Below are positions 45,574 to 55,554 of a stretch of 64,000 bases of DNA, piece after piece. This DNA comes from an uncultured Flavobacteriales bacterium. GTDB taxonomy: Bacteria > Bacteroidota > Bacteroidia > Flavobacteriales_G > Salibacteraceae. The notes beneath the pieces are model-generated. The model saw only the letters and a list, made by a program, of their open reading frames with translations. It was not told the origin of the DNA and searched no databases. The position numbers and the translations under genes are program-made. The stretch is taken from the NCBI GenBank assembly GCA_937899835.1, contig CALCCE010000050.1:1-64000 (forward strand). Direction: 5' to 3'. Numbering within the stretch: position 1 is the stretch's first letter; each line of letters begins with the position of its first letter.

Positions 45574-48264
45574 ATGCTGTTACCCCGTTTCTTCTCAACT
45601 TGTGTTGACTGGTTGCTGGTTTTTCTTCTGTTGGGAGGATGCCTGTTTCCGCATGGGGTGGCCGGGCAGCAACCCGAAGACAAGTATTACAGGGATGTGG
45701 ACGGCCTGGCTTCCAACTCCGTTTTTCAGCTTCGAACGAGGGCGGATGGAAAAGTTTGGATGGCTACTTCGAAGGGCATTTCAAGCTTCAACGGAATTAC
45801 CTTCAGGACTTATAATCAGGATCATGGGCTGGAAGATCGGGCTGTTTTTGGCTTGCGCGAATCGGAGGATGGTACCCTCTACGCCTACACCTACTCGGGG
45901 GATGTCTATTTCCTCGAAAAGGATTCGTTTCGCCTGGTGCCCTTTAGTCGTTTGGTGAAGCACACCAAGAGGTCTTACATCATGGACCTTGCTTTTAAGG
46001 GAGACACCGTTTGGGTTGGATATACCGGCAATCCTCCCGTGAAGGGCATTGGGGAGAAATGGGAACTGGTAGACGAAGTTATCTTGGAAGGACCGGATGC
46101 TTTTGCGGCCTACCGCAGGCAAATTGGTCACCATCAAAACCTCATTGGGTATGTGGCCGGAGGAATAGACTCATTGGTTTTTAAGTTGACGGACTCTCTT
46201 GGGGCAGATCAACGCCTTGTGATCGACCGCCCGGGCAGGGCCGGTTATATTGGATATTCTTTTTTGGAGACAAGGGAGGGGTACCAACTCTTTTGTATGG
46301 AAAATGTGATGGTGTTGTATGACCCACAGACAGGGAGCTATCGGAGGCTGCCTTTCGTGGCCAATTTTTGTACGAACTCCATTTTTCAAGACGCAGCGGG
46401 CTACGTTTGGGTAGGAACCTTTTACAGTGGCGTCTACCAGCTGGATCCTCAACAGGATTACATGCCAGTCAAGCGCCTTTTTCCGCAAAGAACCATTACG
46501 GCAATTGCTGAAGACCGCGAAGGTGGTTTTTGGTTTAGCATTATCGGCGGAGGAGTGCTTTATGTTCCTCAACCCGAAGTGATCAACTACCCTTTGGGGC
46601 AGGAGGCTGCGTATGAAAACCCAATCCATCTTTTCGTAGGGAACGACAGTTTATGGGTTCAAACCCGGCAAGGCAATGTATATGGGTTGAAACCGATGGT
46701 AGAAGACCCTTATTTGCTCGCTCCTTATCGCTTACAATCGACCGATGCTTTGGCCGATCAGCTGGTGACGGATGCGCTACCGGAGAAAATTATCCCTGAA
46801 GATTTAGAAATCGATGGGTTGGGAGACTACCGGGTACTCGCCATGGTCAAACGAGCTGGATGGACGTTTGTAGGCACGGAAACCCAAGGATTGATCGTGC
46901 GTTCGGCGGACGGTAAAACCATCCAATATGATGGAAAAGGTGGTGAGGATTTAAACATAGCCTTTCAAGCCTTGGCGTTTAGTTCAGACGGGGATTTGTG
47001 GGCCGGAACCAACCGCGGGGTTTATCGATACGCATGGCAGGGAGACTCGTTGCGGCAAAAATCATGGTATCGGAGCGAGAATGGATTTTCGGAGAAAGAA
47101 ATTAATGCGCTACTGGAACATCAAGGTAAAATGTGGGTGGCGGGTAAGGATAAACTTTGGTCGATTCCGATTGCTAAAGTGCTCCAACCTTCGAATGCAC
47201 CATTGATTGAAGTTACCCAAACGGAGGTGCAGCGCGGTGCTGAACGTACTGCTTCGCTCTTGGAAGAACTCAGCTATGAGGACAACAACATCTATTTTCA
47301 TTTTCAGGGAACCCTGTTCCAGCACGACGGGAAGGTGATCTATGAATACCGACTAAAAGGCCTTACCTCCACGTTTCAAAAAACACAAGATCAGACAGTA
47401 TTCTATCCTTCTTTGCCCAGTGGCGATTACACTTTTGAGGTACGCATTTTCAACGGTGACGGTATTCCTGGAACAGCTACTGTGCACTTCACCATTCCTC
47501 CTCCTTTTTGGAAAACCTGGTGGTTCATTCTGCTGGAAGTGATCACGGTTTCGGCCATTCTTTATTTTTTCATTGATTACCGCAACTACATCCGCAATGA
47601 GCGGTACAAATTGCAACTTGCCTTGGCCGAAAGTGAGCAAAACGCACTTTCAGCGCAGATCAATCCCCGGTTTTTGCACAATTCTTTGCGCTCGGCCATT
47701 TCGTTCATTTTAAAAGGAGATGCTTCCAAAGCCGCTGACCACCTGGCCAGTTTTTCGGTGTTGATGCGACTGGTATTGCGCAACACCCGAAATTCGAAAG
47801 TAACGGTGAAAGAAGAGGTCGAGATTTTACGACAGTACCTCGAACTGCAATTGCAACGCTTTGATGATCGGTTTCAATTTCAAATTGAAGTGCAGCCAGA
47901 AGTAGATCAAGACCATACGATTTTGCCTACCATGTTGATTCACCCCCACATAGAGAATGCCATTTGGCATGGATTAAAAATGGGAAGCCTAGAAGGGACG
48001 ATAAAAATTGGTGTATCGCAGGATGAAGAGCATTTGTATTGGAACGTGGAAGACAATGGCGTTGGTCGTGCCAAGACAAGGGGCAATTCGAGTCATCGGG
48101 GCATGGCGGGATCGGGAATTGCTATTTCGAAAAATCGGATTGACTTGTTGAACAAGGGCAGCTATGCTGGCTTCGATATGACCATTACCGACCTTTTGGA
48201 TGAAGAAAAACAGCCGTCGGGCACCCAGGTGGTGGTAAAAATACCCCGTCATTTCAAAGCGTAG
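45574..48264 (+). CDS. Propeller-type LytS-like sensor kinase with altered H box
   Basis: The 896-aa protein has an N-terminal signal/TM segment, a Reg_prop-type propeller sensor (about 30-560; VWMATSKGISSFN and later WAGTNRGVYRY blocks), a Y_Y_Y domain (YEYRLKGLTSTFQKTQ ... GDYTFEVRIFNGDG), one TM helix (about 648-668) and a His_kinase/HATPase module. In place of the NPHFLYN phospho-acceptor motif it has NPRFLHNSLRSA, with Arg699 (CGG at 47668-47670) where His is expected. The N box (HPHIENAIWHGL) and G box (VEDNGVGRAK) look intact. It may be a pseudokinase, possibly paired with the following kinase, whose GTG start shares a base with this stop (TAGTG). ATG 45574 is preferred to GTG 45568. 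Confidence 0.85.
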   Translation: MLLPRFFSTCVDWLLVFLLLGGCLFPHGVAGQQPEDKYYRDVDGLASNSVFQLRTRADGKVWMATSKGISSFNGITFRTYNQDHGLEDRAVFGLRESEDGTLYAYTYSGDVYFLEKDSFRLVPFSRLVKHTKRSYIMDLAFKGDTVWVGYTGNPPVKGIGEKWELVDEVILEGPDAFAAYRRQIGHHQNLIGYVAGGIDSLVFKLTDSLGADQRLVIDRPGRAGYIGYSFLETREGYQLFCMENVMVLYDPQTGSYRRLPFVANFCTNSIFQDAAGYVWVGTFYSGVYQLDPQQDYMPVKRLFPQRTITAIAEDREGGFWFSIIGGGVLYVPQPEVINYPLGQEAAYENPIHLFVGNDSLWVQTRQGNVYGLKPMVEDPYLLAPYRLQSTDALADQLVTDALPEKIIPEDLEIDGLGDYRVLAMVKRAGWTFVGTETQGLIVRSADGKTIQYDGKGGEDLNIAFQALAFSSDGDLWAGTNRGVYRYAWQGDSLRQKSWYRSENGFSEKEINALLEHQGKMWVAGKDKLWSIPIAKVLQPSNAPLIEVTQTEVQRGAERTASLLEELSYEDNNIYFHFQGTLFQHDGKVIYEYRLKGLTSTFQKTQDQTVFYPSLPSGDYTFEVRIFNGDGIPGTATVHFTIPPPFWKTWWFILLEVITVSAILYFFIDYRNYIRNERYKLQLALAESEQNALSAQINPRFLHNSLRSAISFILKGDASKAADHLASFSVLMRLVLRNTRNSKVTVKEEVEILRQYLELQLQRFDDRFQFQIEVQPEVDQDHTILPTMLIHPHIENAIWHGLKMGSLEGTIKIGVSQDEEHLYWNVEDNGVGRAKTRGNSSHRGMAGSGIAISKNRIDLLNKGSYAGFDMTITDLLDEEKQPSGTQVVVKIPRHFKA

Positions 48265-51200
48265 TGAAACGGCATCAACATAACAAAGAGAGACGATTTT
48301 GGCTACTGGGGAGCGCTTTATCAAGGTGCTTTTTCTGGATTTGTTTTGTGGGCACAATCGGGCACTACAACCTGTCTGCACAAATACCCAACTACACCCA
48401 TTACGATCTTGAAGCTGGCCTGCCTTCCCAGGTAATCAATTGTATGATGGTTGGACATGATGAGGCGCTTTGGTTTGGAACTAACCAAGGTGTAGCGCGC
48501 TTTGATGGCAATGCCTTCCAACGCTTTGGAGCTGAAAAGGGTTTGACCGACTTGTCCGTTGTAGACCTATTAGAAGACGATCAGCAGCGGCTGTGGTGTA
48601 GAACCAGCCACCAACAAATTTTTGTGCTGGAAAGCGATTCCTTTCGCTTGGTGGACATGGGTTGGAAGCAAGCAGTAGCAAGTCCGGATGCTGCCATCAG
48701 CAGTTGGCTGGTTCGGGGAGATACCGCTTGGGTGGCATGGGCGCCTGGGGGCTTGTGGCACGCCACAGGAATTCATTCTACCACCGAAAAACCGAATTTA
48801 GAACGCATTGCTACCGGTAGTCAAAACTACCTCTACGAATGCGGTATAGGTCAGTTTCTGGACGGAGGTGTGGCACCTGATACAGGATTGTCTTTGTCGA
48901 TCACGCGAATCGGCGACCCCAGTCAAGTGCTTGATCTGGCACCCATAGATACCTTCCAATCGGGCAACTTTACTGCCTTGCCGGTGCAGGAAAATTGGTT
49001 GATGGCTTTTCAAAATAAGCTCTTCCTGCACCAGCCCGATTCAGGGTCGAAAGAAAATTGCGCCTTTCGCAACACCCATGTGAAGGCGGCATTGTTTCAG
49101 GACCGCAAGCATTTAATTTGGGTAGGCACGGTGGGTGATGGCGCGTATGTAATTGATCCGGATAGCGATTACAGCATCGTTGGAAATTACCTGCCTGGGA
49201 AAACCGTTACAGCGATTGCACAAGATTATGAAGGTGGTTACTGGTTCGCGACCTTAAACGATGGTGTTTATTACGCCTCGGCTCCGTTTACGGTAGATCA
49301 TCTTACGGTTTTGAATGGCAATCGGATTACTGCCCAAGATGTATTTGACTTTCAGGGTGCGCTGTATGCGCGGACGATACCCGTGTACTTTTTTCGACTT
49401 CAACTGGAAAAGAATGGCGACTTTAAATACGACCCCATCAAGTTGCCGGTGAACAAAACCATTCACTCCCAGCGAGTGGTGGGGGATTACCTCTACTATT
49501 CTTCGATTCAGGGTTTTTACCGGATGGACAACGACCATCAATCAACCAAGGTGGCGCACGGATGGGGCAAGTACATGGTCGTTGATTCGACAGGGATGTA
49601 CCTGTTGAGCAACCGGTTGGAGTTCCTGGCGCATGGAAAAGCACCTACCGAAGAAGAGATTTTATTGGAGGATTTTTGTCAGCCCGTTTCCATTGAAAAA
49701 GAGCAAGATAACTCGCTGTATGTAGGCTGTAATGATGCCATTCGAAGGATTTTTATCGATAAGGAAAATGACACGGTGCAGGTGGATACCCTTTGGGAGG
49801 GGAGGGGCGTAGCTTTCACCTTGCTTACTAAGCATTGGTTGCTGGCGACCATCAATAGGAAAGGCTTGTTGATGTTTGATCGACGGCGGATGATGAAGGG
49901 GGAGTCTCCCGACCCGGTGACCTTAGCCCTTGATGAAAGCCTGGGGGCGAAGTCTTTGGGAAGAATGTATCAAACCTTGGATGACGATTTGTGGGTATCC
50001 AGCGATGTTGGGCTTCTGCGATTTCAATACACCGACGATACGTTCCAACTCAAAAAGATCTACCAAACCAAAGAAGGTTTTCCGCCCAACAATTTTGTGT
50101 TGAACATGCATGAGTTTGAAGGGCGGTTGTGGCTTGCCACCAGCGCAGGTCTATATTCCACACCCATCTATGAGGAAGAATTACCTACGGTAACTCCAAA
50201 GATGAACATCAGCCGGATGACCCTCCAGCAAGACGGGGAAGAGCTGGAAACCGATTCAAAAAACCTATCCCATACCGATAACAACATCCACTTTTATTTT
50301 GCAGGCACCACCTTTGCCAATGCCGGCGATATCCCTTACCGCTATCGCTTGTTGGGCTTGGATTCTACTTTTCAGGAAACGAAGGACCAGCAGGCCTTTT
50401 TTCCAGCTTTGCCTCCCAATTCCTACACCTTTGAGGTAGCGGCTGCCAACAGCAAGGGACAGTGGAGCGAAACGCCTGCGCGTTATACGTTCACGGTATT
50501 GCCCCCTTTTTGGAAAACCTGGTGGTTTTATGCCTTGGAAGCTTTGGCGGTAATCGCGGTTCTTTATGGAATATCGTGGTTTCGAAACCGGGTGCGGAAA
50601 GAACAACAGGAGTTGAAAATGGCCATGGTAGAAAGTCGGCAAAAAGCCCTTTCGGCACAAATCAATCCTCATTTCTTGTACAATAGTCTCAATTCTGCAC
50701 AGTACTACATCATTGACGATGACCCCCGCAGCGCAGCCAATCATTTGGAAAGATTCTCCGACCTGATGCTTCGGGTGTTTCAAAACACCAGCGTCACTGA
50801 AGTAACCTTAGAGGAGGAGTTGGCCATTTTGAAGCTGTACATGGAGCTGGAGCAGGAGCGTTTTGAGCATGCCTTTACTTTTTCAATTGAGGTAGACGAT
50901 GCCTTGTCGGCTTCTCAAATTATGATCCCTACCATGCTCTTGCAACCGCACGCTGAAAATGCCATTTGGCACGGCTTGATCAGAAGCAAGAAAAAAGGAG
51001 GACACGTGAACATCATTGCCCGAAAAAAAGAAAATGGTTTTTTGCTGTTGGTCGAAGACAATGGAATAGGCCGCAAAAAATCCAAAAACCTGAAGCAAGC
51101 CTCCGAATACCAGTCTACCGGCATTCAAATTACCTTGGAGCGCATTGAGTTGTTGAACCGCAAGAAGCAGGGCGGATACGCCATGGAAATCATCGATTTG

Positions 51201-51275
51201 CAAACTGCAGATGGCCAGGCGGCTGGAACCAGGGTGGAACTTTCTTTTCCGCTGGAACTTCCTGCTTTCAGCTAA
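48264..51275 (+). CDS. Propeller-type LytS-like sensor histidine kinase
   Basis: A 1003-aa paralog of the preceding protein: N-terminal signal-like segment, propeller region with Reg_prop motifs (ALWFGTNQGVARFDG), Y_Y_Y domain (YRYRLLGLDSTFQETKDQ), TM helix (WFYALEALAVIAVLYGISWF), then His_kinase with a canonical H box (QINPHFLYNSLNSA, His803) and HATPase with QPHAENAIWHGL and EDNGIGRKK. It should phosphorylate a LytTR response regulator, the nearest being at 51699. GTG start overlaps the previous stop codon by one base; no ATG precedes residue 41. Signal unknown. Confidence 0.88.
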   Translation: MKRHQHNKERRFWLLGSALSRCFFWICFVGTIGHYNLSAQIPNYTHYDLEAGLPSQVINCMMVGHDEALWFGTNQGVARFDGNAFQRFGAEKGLTDLSVVDLLEDDQQRLWCRTSHQQIFVLESDSFRLVDMGWKQAVASPDAAISSWLVRGDTAWVAWAPGGLWHATGIHSTTEKPNLERIATGSQNYLYECGIGQFLDGGVAPDTGLSLSITRIGDPSQVLDLAPIDTFQSGNFTALPVQENWLMAFQNKLFLHQPDSGSKENCAFRNTHVKAALFQDRKHLIWVGTVGDGAYVIDPDSDYSIVGNYLPGKTVTAIAQDYEGGYWFATLNDGVYYASAPFTVDHLTVLNGNRITAQDVFDFQGALYARTIPVYFFRLQLEKNGDFKYDPIKLPVNKTIHSQRVVGDYLYYSSIQGFYRMDNDHQSTKVAHGWGKYMVVDSTGMYLLSNRLEFLAHGKAPTEEEILLEDFCQPVSIEKEQDNSLYVGCNDAIRRIFIDKENDTVQVDTLWEGRGVAFTLLTKHWLLATINRKGLLMFDRRRMMKGESPDPVTLALDESLGAKSLGRMYQTLDDDLWVSSDVGLLRFQYTDDTFQLKKIYQTKEGFPPNNFVLNMHEFEGRLWLATSAGLYSTPIYEEELPTVTPKMNISRMTLQQDGEELETDSKNLSHTDNNIHFYFAGTTFANAGDIPYRYRLLGLDSTFQETKDQQAFFPALPPNSYTFEVAAANSKGQWSETPARYTFTVLPPFWKTWWFYALEALAVIAVLYGISWFRNRVRKEQQELKMAMVESRQKALSAQINPHFLYNSLNSAQYYIIDDDPRSAANHLERFSDLMLRVFQNTSVTEVTLEEELAILKLYMELEQERFEHAFTFSIEVDDALSASQIMIPTMLLQPHAENAIWHGLIRSKKKGGHVNIIARKKENGFLLLVEDNGIGRKKSKNLKQASEYQSTGIQITLERIELLNRKKQGGYAMEIIDLQTADGQAAGTRVELSFPLELPAFS

Positions 51276-51698
51276 ACGAATAAAATCAGAGGCTGAGTCA
51301 ATGATTGGTAGGAGTTTTTTTCTGTTTCCCTGACCGGCTGCATTGGCGCTACAGGCGAGAGTAGCTCCAGGTAATTGATCAAACCGGCCCGTTTTCTTTT
51401 GGTAAGTTCAACCATAGGTTGGGAGAATAGAACCAATTATTGGCCAATTGAACCAGTTATTGTCGGTTTTCAATTGAGATGATTTTTCCACTAATTATGT
51501 AACGTCAACCATCTTTGATCATGCAATAAAATAGAATATGAAAAGGAAAACAGCAGGAAGGATGATGATTGCGAATAGGCTGGGCTGGAATGCCTGCGCC
51601 TCGTTGAGCTATCTTTATTTCTCCCCCTCAACTGTAAGGTCATTCGATGATGGAAACGCAATTTTTACGGCCAACAAACCACTAGAAACAAGTTTATT
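51276..51698. other. 423-bp leader of the LytTR regulator gene with direct repeats
   Basis: Two near-identical 12-mers (AACCAATTATTG 51431-51442, AACCAGTTATTG 51451-51462) are spaced exactly 20 bp apart, about two DNA turns. The element lies between the kinase and the regulator gene. No coding sequence was seen; a TATCTTTA (51610-51617) is one base off the -7 consensus. Confidence 0.4.
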
Positions 51699-52439
51699 GT
51701 GAGCGACATTAAAGCAATCATTATCGACGACGAATGGAAGGCAAGAGAAGCCTTGAGTAAGTTGATCAACCGGCATTGCCCGGAGGTAGAAATTGTAGCG
51801 ATTTGCGAGAACCTTGTGGAAGGCAAAGTTGCCATCTTGGAGCGGGTGCCGGATTTGGTTTTCTTAGACATTAAAATGCCCGAGGACAACGGTTTCGACC
51901 TGTTGCGGGATGTGCCTAACCGGCAGTTCAAAGTCATATTTGTGACCGCATATCCCAATTTTGCTTTGGAAGCCTTTGATGAAGGAGCGATCGATTACTT
52001 GCTGAAGCCCATTCATTCGGAGCGTTTGATCAAAGCCATTGCGCGTTTTAAAAGTCATGGGGAAGTGATCAGTAAAGCACCGACACCAGCGCCACCGGTA
52101 ACGGTTCCCTTGGGAAAAGTGGGGTTGCCTACCGAAGATGGATTAGAATTCTTTGAAGCGGAGGATATTTATCGCTTCCGGGCCAAGGGAACACATACGC
52201 TGATGTACTTGGCCTCTGGCGAGTGCCTCAACATTGCCCGCAACCTCAAAAAGATTGAAGACGCGGTAGCCCACCTCGGGTTTTTCAGGGTGCAAAATGC
52301 CCACCTGGTTAACTTGAACTATATCAAAAAGATCAAGAAAATTGATGGAGGATTTGTGGTTTTGCAAGATGGCACAGAAATCGAAGTTTCCCGCAGAAAA
52401 AAGACCAAGCTGTTGAAAATATTTCAGGAAAATCAATAG
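51699..52439 (+). CDS. LytTR-family response regulator
   Basis: The 246-aa protein has a receiver domain (D10-D11, phospho-acceptor D57 in VFLDIKMPE, K103 in YLLKPI) and a C-terminal LytTR DNA-binding domain (about 145-243; DIYRFRAKGTHTLMYL, FFRVQNAHLVNLNYI, GTEIEVSRRKK). It is the likely partner of the LytS-like kinase upstream and binds DNA at direct repeats. The start is GTG 51699 with no earlier in-frame ATG of similar quality. Target genes are not known. Confidence 0.92.
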   Translation: MSDIKAIIIDDEWKAREALSKLINRHCPEVEIVAICENLVEGKVAILERVPDLVFLDIKMPEDNGFDLLRDVPNRQFKVIFVTAYPNFALEAFDEGAIDYLLKPIHSERLIKAIARFKSHGEVISKAPTPAPPVTVPLGKVGLPTEDGLEFFEAEDIYRFRAKGTHTLMYLASGECLNIARNLKKIEDAVAHLGFFRVQNAHLVNLNYIKKIKKIDGGFVVLQDGTEIEVSRRKKTKLLKIFQENQ

Positions 52440-52706
52440 TGGGAATCGGAGCGCAGCGGTTCTGTCTTCGTCCCGCTTTTCATTGGAAATAAACCTTCTT
52501 AAATATTATCTCCTTCGGCAATATACTTTCGGGTCATTACCTGAAAATTTCTAAGAACTGACGGAGAATTTTTGTTTTTACCTTTCGAGGTAGCGTTCAT
52601 CTTCCAAACCGGTAGCATTCGCGGCAACTTCTTCGGCATTCAAGTCAATTAATTGAGTATCATCGTTAAAATTGTTTTATTCGATGGGTAATGGTACTTG
52701 AGTTAC

Positions 52707-54692
52707 ATGCGGACCTGCCTTAGTTTTTGTTGTTGTATGTGCCTGTTTTTTGTTGCCGGATGGGCGCAGAAAACCACACAAATGCCTTCAGATACCATTG
52801 GTGCGGAATTTAGTAAAACGGACTTGCACCGCCTGATAGATTCTCTGGTGGACAACCGCAAATACTCCTTAGCAAAAGCCACTACACCCCAGCTAATGGG
52901 GGCCTTCTCCCTGCTGAAAGAACAAGAGGAAAGCAGAGCCGAGTTGGTGGCACAGTTAGCGGTATACGAGGAATTGTTCAAGCGTGGGGAGATCAAAGCG
53001 GCCATCCGTTTGGGCAATGCCTTGTTGGTGCAGGCCGACTCGTTTTCGGCCACGGACCAGTACAGTTTGTACTACACCTTGTCGAGTGCTTATTTTAACC
53101 TGGGGTATTACGACAAATACCTGGAATTGCTTCCCAGGAAGCACCAGGCCTCCCGGGGGTATTCCAATTCTTTTAAGGTGGACTTGGAAGAATACTCCGA
53201 TCTCGCTTTGGTGTATCACCGAATGAAGCAATACGACAAGGCACGCCTCTACAACCGAAAGATCATTCAGTTGAATGCCGGAGAGCCCAGCTATGCCGCT
53301 TCTCACAGTTCATTGTACAACAACATTGCGCTTACCTTCCGGGAAGAGCAACAAACGGATAGCGCACGGTTCTATTTTCACAAGGCTTTAGCGTTGGCCC
53401 GAAAAGGTGTATTCAAAAAAAATAACGCCCGGTTTTCGAAACTGTACAAAGCACATTTTATCAATGTGATTGAATCAGACATCGCCTACCTCGATCAGCG
53501 CCCCGAAAACCACCCGCGAATCATCCAATGTTTGGAAAAGGAAGCCGCTTCTGCCCAACAGGTGAGTGAAGCCAACATCTACCTCAGTGCCTGGAACAAG
53601 TTGGGGCAACTCTATTTCGAACGTCAGGAATGCACCAAAGCACTGCACTACCTGCATTTGGGAGATGAAGAACTCAACGAAAAAAATCCGCAAGGCGAAC
53701 TGTATTTCAATAACCTTCAATTGAAAGCCAAGATTGCCCTCCTGCAAGGCAAACAGGCGCTCGGCAACCAGCTTTTTGAAAAAAGTCAGGCCATTAGAGA
53801 TGCTTTAGAAGCGCAGCGTAGTCGTGGTATTACGGAGGTGGCAGCCATTCTTTACGAAATCGACAACAAGGAAAAAGAAATAGAAGAGCAGCAGTTGCGA
53901 CTGGTCGAAAAGAACGATGAAATCCAGCAGCAAAGAAGAACCCAATTGGTATTCATTGCTTTTATTTCCGTGTTGAGCCTGTTGTTGTTGGTGTTGTACC
54001 GCTTTGTGCGGAAATTGAACAAGCAAAAACAGATCATTGAGCAACAAAAAACAGCGGCCAACGATTCGCTGAAGCAGAAAGAAATGTTGCTAAAGGAAAT
54101 CCATCATCGGGTGAAAAACAACCTGCAGGTGGTGTCTGGTATATTGAACAAACAAGCTCAAAAATCGCCTGATCCGGAGGTAAAGGCATTGATGGAAGAA
54201 GGCAAGAGTCGGATCAAATCCATGGCGCTCATTCATCAAAAACTCTATCAAACCGAAGACTTTACCCAAATCGATTTTGCTTCTTACGTAGCCGATCTTT
54301 CCCGGTCCATTGCGCTGATGCACCAGCGGCCCGGGGCCACCATTGAATTGGAGCAGGCCATTCCCAAACTGTTTTTCCACATTGATGTGGCGGTTCCGTT
54401 GGGGCTGATCATCAACGAACTGCTCACGAATGCCTACAAGCATGCTTTTCCACACTTGAGGCCTGGAAAAGTGAAAATTACAATAGTGCAAAAAGAGGCG
54501 CACCAATTTGAATTGACCGTAGCCGATGACGGAGTAGGTTATCCGTCCGATTTTGAACAGGTTTCCCAACGCTCCCTGGGCATTGGATTGGTGGAGGGAC
54601 TGGCATGGCAACTGCGCGGAAAATTCACCTATCGCCAAAAGGCAGGAAGCGTGTTTACAGTAGCATTTACAGACCAACTCAAACCCACATGA
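52707..54692 (+). CDS. TPR sensor histidine kinase, HisKA_2 type
   Basis: A 661-aa protein with a signal peptide (MRTCLSFCCCMCLFFVAGWAQ), periplasmic TPR-like repeats (about 40-380), a coiled coil (KEKEIEEQQLRLVEKNDEIQ), a TM helix (LVFIAFISVLSLLLLVLYRF), then a HisKA_2/HWE-related dimer domain with H466-H467 (EIHHRVKNNLQVVSGIL) and HATPase (NELLTNAYKHAFP, DDGVGYP, GIGLVEGLA). It likely phosphorylates the LytTR regulator whose ATG overlaps its stop (ATGA). ATG 52707 is used instead of an upstream TTG at 52698. Confidence 0.9.
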   Translation: MRTCLSFCCCMCLFFVAGWAQKTTQMPSDTIGAEFSKTDLHRLIDSLVDNRKYSLAKATTPQLMGAFSLLKEQEESRAELVAQLAVYEELFKRGEIKAAIRLGNALLVQADSFSATDQYSLYYTLSSAYFNLGYYDKYLELLPRKHQASRGYSNSFKVDLEEYSDLALVYHRMKQYDKARLYNRKIIQLNAGEPSYAASHSSLYNNIALTFREEQQTDSARFYFHKALALARKGVFKKNNARFSKLYKAHFINVIESDIAYLDQRPENHPRIIQCLEKEAASAQQVSEANIYLSAWNKLGQLYFERQECTKALHYLHLGDEELNEKNPQGELYFNNLQLKAKIALLQGKQALGNQLFEKSQAIRDALEAQRSRGITEVAAILYEIDNKEKEIEEQQLRLVEKNDEIQQQRRTQLVFIAFISVLSLLLLVLYRFVRKLNKQKQIIEQQKTAANDSLKQKEMLLKEIHHRVKNNLQVVSGILNKQAQKSPDPEVKALMEEGKSRIKSMALIHQKLYQTEDFTQIDFASYVADLSRSIALMHQRPGATIELEQAIPKLFFHIDVAVPLGLIINELLTNAYKHAFPHLRPGKVKITIVQKEAHQFELTVADDGVGYPSDFEQVSQRSLGIGLVEGLAWQLRGKFTYRQKAGSVFTVAFTDQLKPT

Positions 54693-55429
54693 CGAAGCCC
54701 ATCAGTGTTTTGATTGTTGAGGACGAATTCCTCACCGCCGATACCATCAAAGATGGATTGGAGGAAATTGGTTACCGCGTTTCAGGGATGGCCAAAGATG
54801 CGGTGGAAGCCTTTACCATTTTGGAGAAAGGACATACTGATATTGCCATTTTAGACATCAACATTCAAGGTGCCCGAGACGGGATTTGGCTGGGAGAGCA
54901 AATCCATCAAAAATTCGGGATACCCTTCTTGTACCTCAGCGCTTACAGCGATGCCGATACCCTGCAAAGTGCCATTGCAACGCAGCCCCACAGCTTTTTA
55001 GTGAAACCGTTCAACAAAGTAGACATCTACTCTTCCATTGAATTGGCGTTACAAAATTTTGCTCGTCTCAAAGGAACGCAAGTGCAGAAAGAAGCAGAAA
55101 GTGCTCCCTTGCTGAAAGACGATTACCTGTTTGTGAAACAAGACCACTTGTATTGCAAAGTGGTGCTGCGCGATATCCTGTATGTACAATCGGAATTAAA
55201 ATACGTGCAGATCTTTTTGCCGCATAAAAAATACCTGTTGCGCTTCAACCTCTCCGACATGCTCGCCATGCTGCCCGCCGAAAGTTTTGTGCAGGTGCAC
55301 CGCTCCTACCTTGTGAACAAAGACCATATCGACGAAATGGGACCTGATTTTGTGCGAGTAGCCGACCAAAAAATTCCGCTCAGTGCTTCGCATCGGAAAA
55401 ACCTGCGGAAGGTTTTGAACATGCTGTAA
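54689..55429 (+). CDS. LytTR-family response regulator
   Basis: The 246-aa protein has a receiver domain (E11-D12, D56 in AILDINIQG, K106 in FLVKPF) and a C-terminal LytTR domain (about 140-245; DYLFVKQDHLYCKV, FVQVHRSYLVNKDHIDEM, QKIPLSASHRKNL). It overlaps the upstream kinase by 4 nt (ATGA) and forms a kinase-regulator pair with it. A longer reading from 54605 lies inside the kinase and was rejected. Confidence 0.93.
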   Translation: MTKPISVLIVEDEFLTADTIKDGLEEIGYRVSGMAKDAVEAFTILEKGHTDIAILDINIQGARDGIWLGEQIHQKFGIPFLYLSAYSDADTLQSAIATQPHSFLVKPFNKVDIYSSIELALQNFARLKGTQVQKEAESAPLLKDDYLFVKQDHLYCKVVLRDILYVQSELKYVQIFLPHKKYLLRFNLSDMLAMLPAESFVQVHRSYLVNKDHIDEMGPDFVRVADQKIPLSASHRKNLRKVLNML

Positions 55430-55506
55430 AAAAGCATCTAAAATTGAATCGTCATGATTTCAATTTTCATACCCCTTTATATCCGGTAAGTTGGAGCATT
55501 GGAAAA

Positions 55507-55547
55507 GCACCAGGCCGCTACCTTAAACCTTGGCACCGGCCTGATGC
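55507..55547. terminator. Bidirectional terminator between convergent genes
   Basis: An 11-position stem with one mismatch (GCACCAGGCCG 55507-55517 with CGGCCTGATGC 55537-55547) lies between the LytTR regulator and the convergent FG-GAP gene. A/T-rich sequence flanks both sides (AAAA at 55503-55506, ATTTTATT after 55550). Confidence 0.65.
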
Positions 55548-55554
55548 AGTCATT

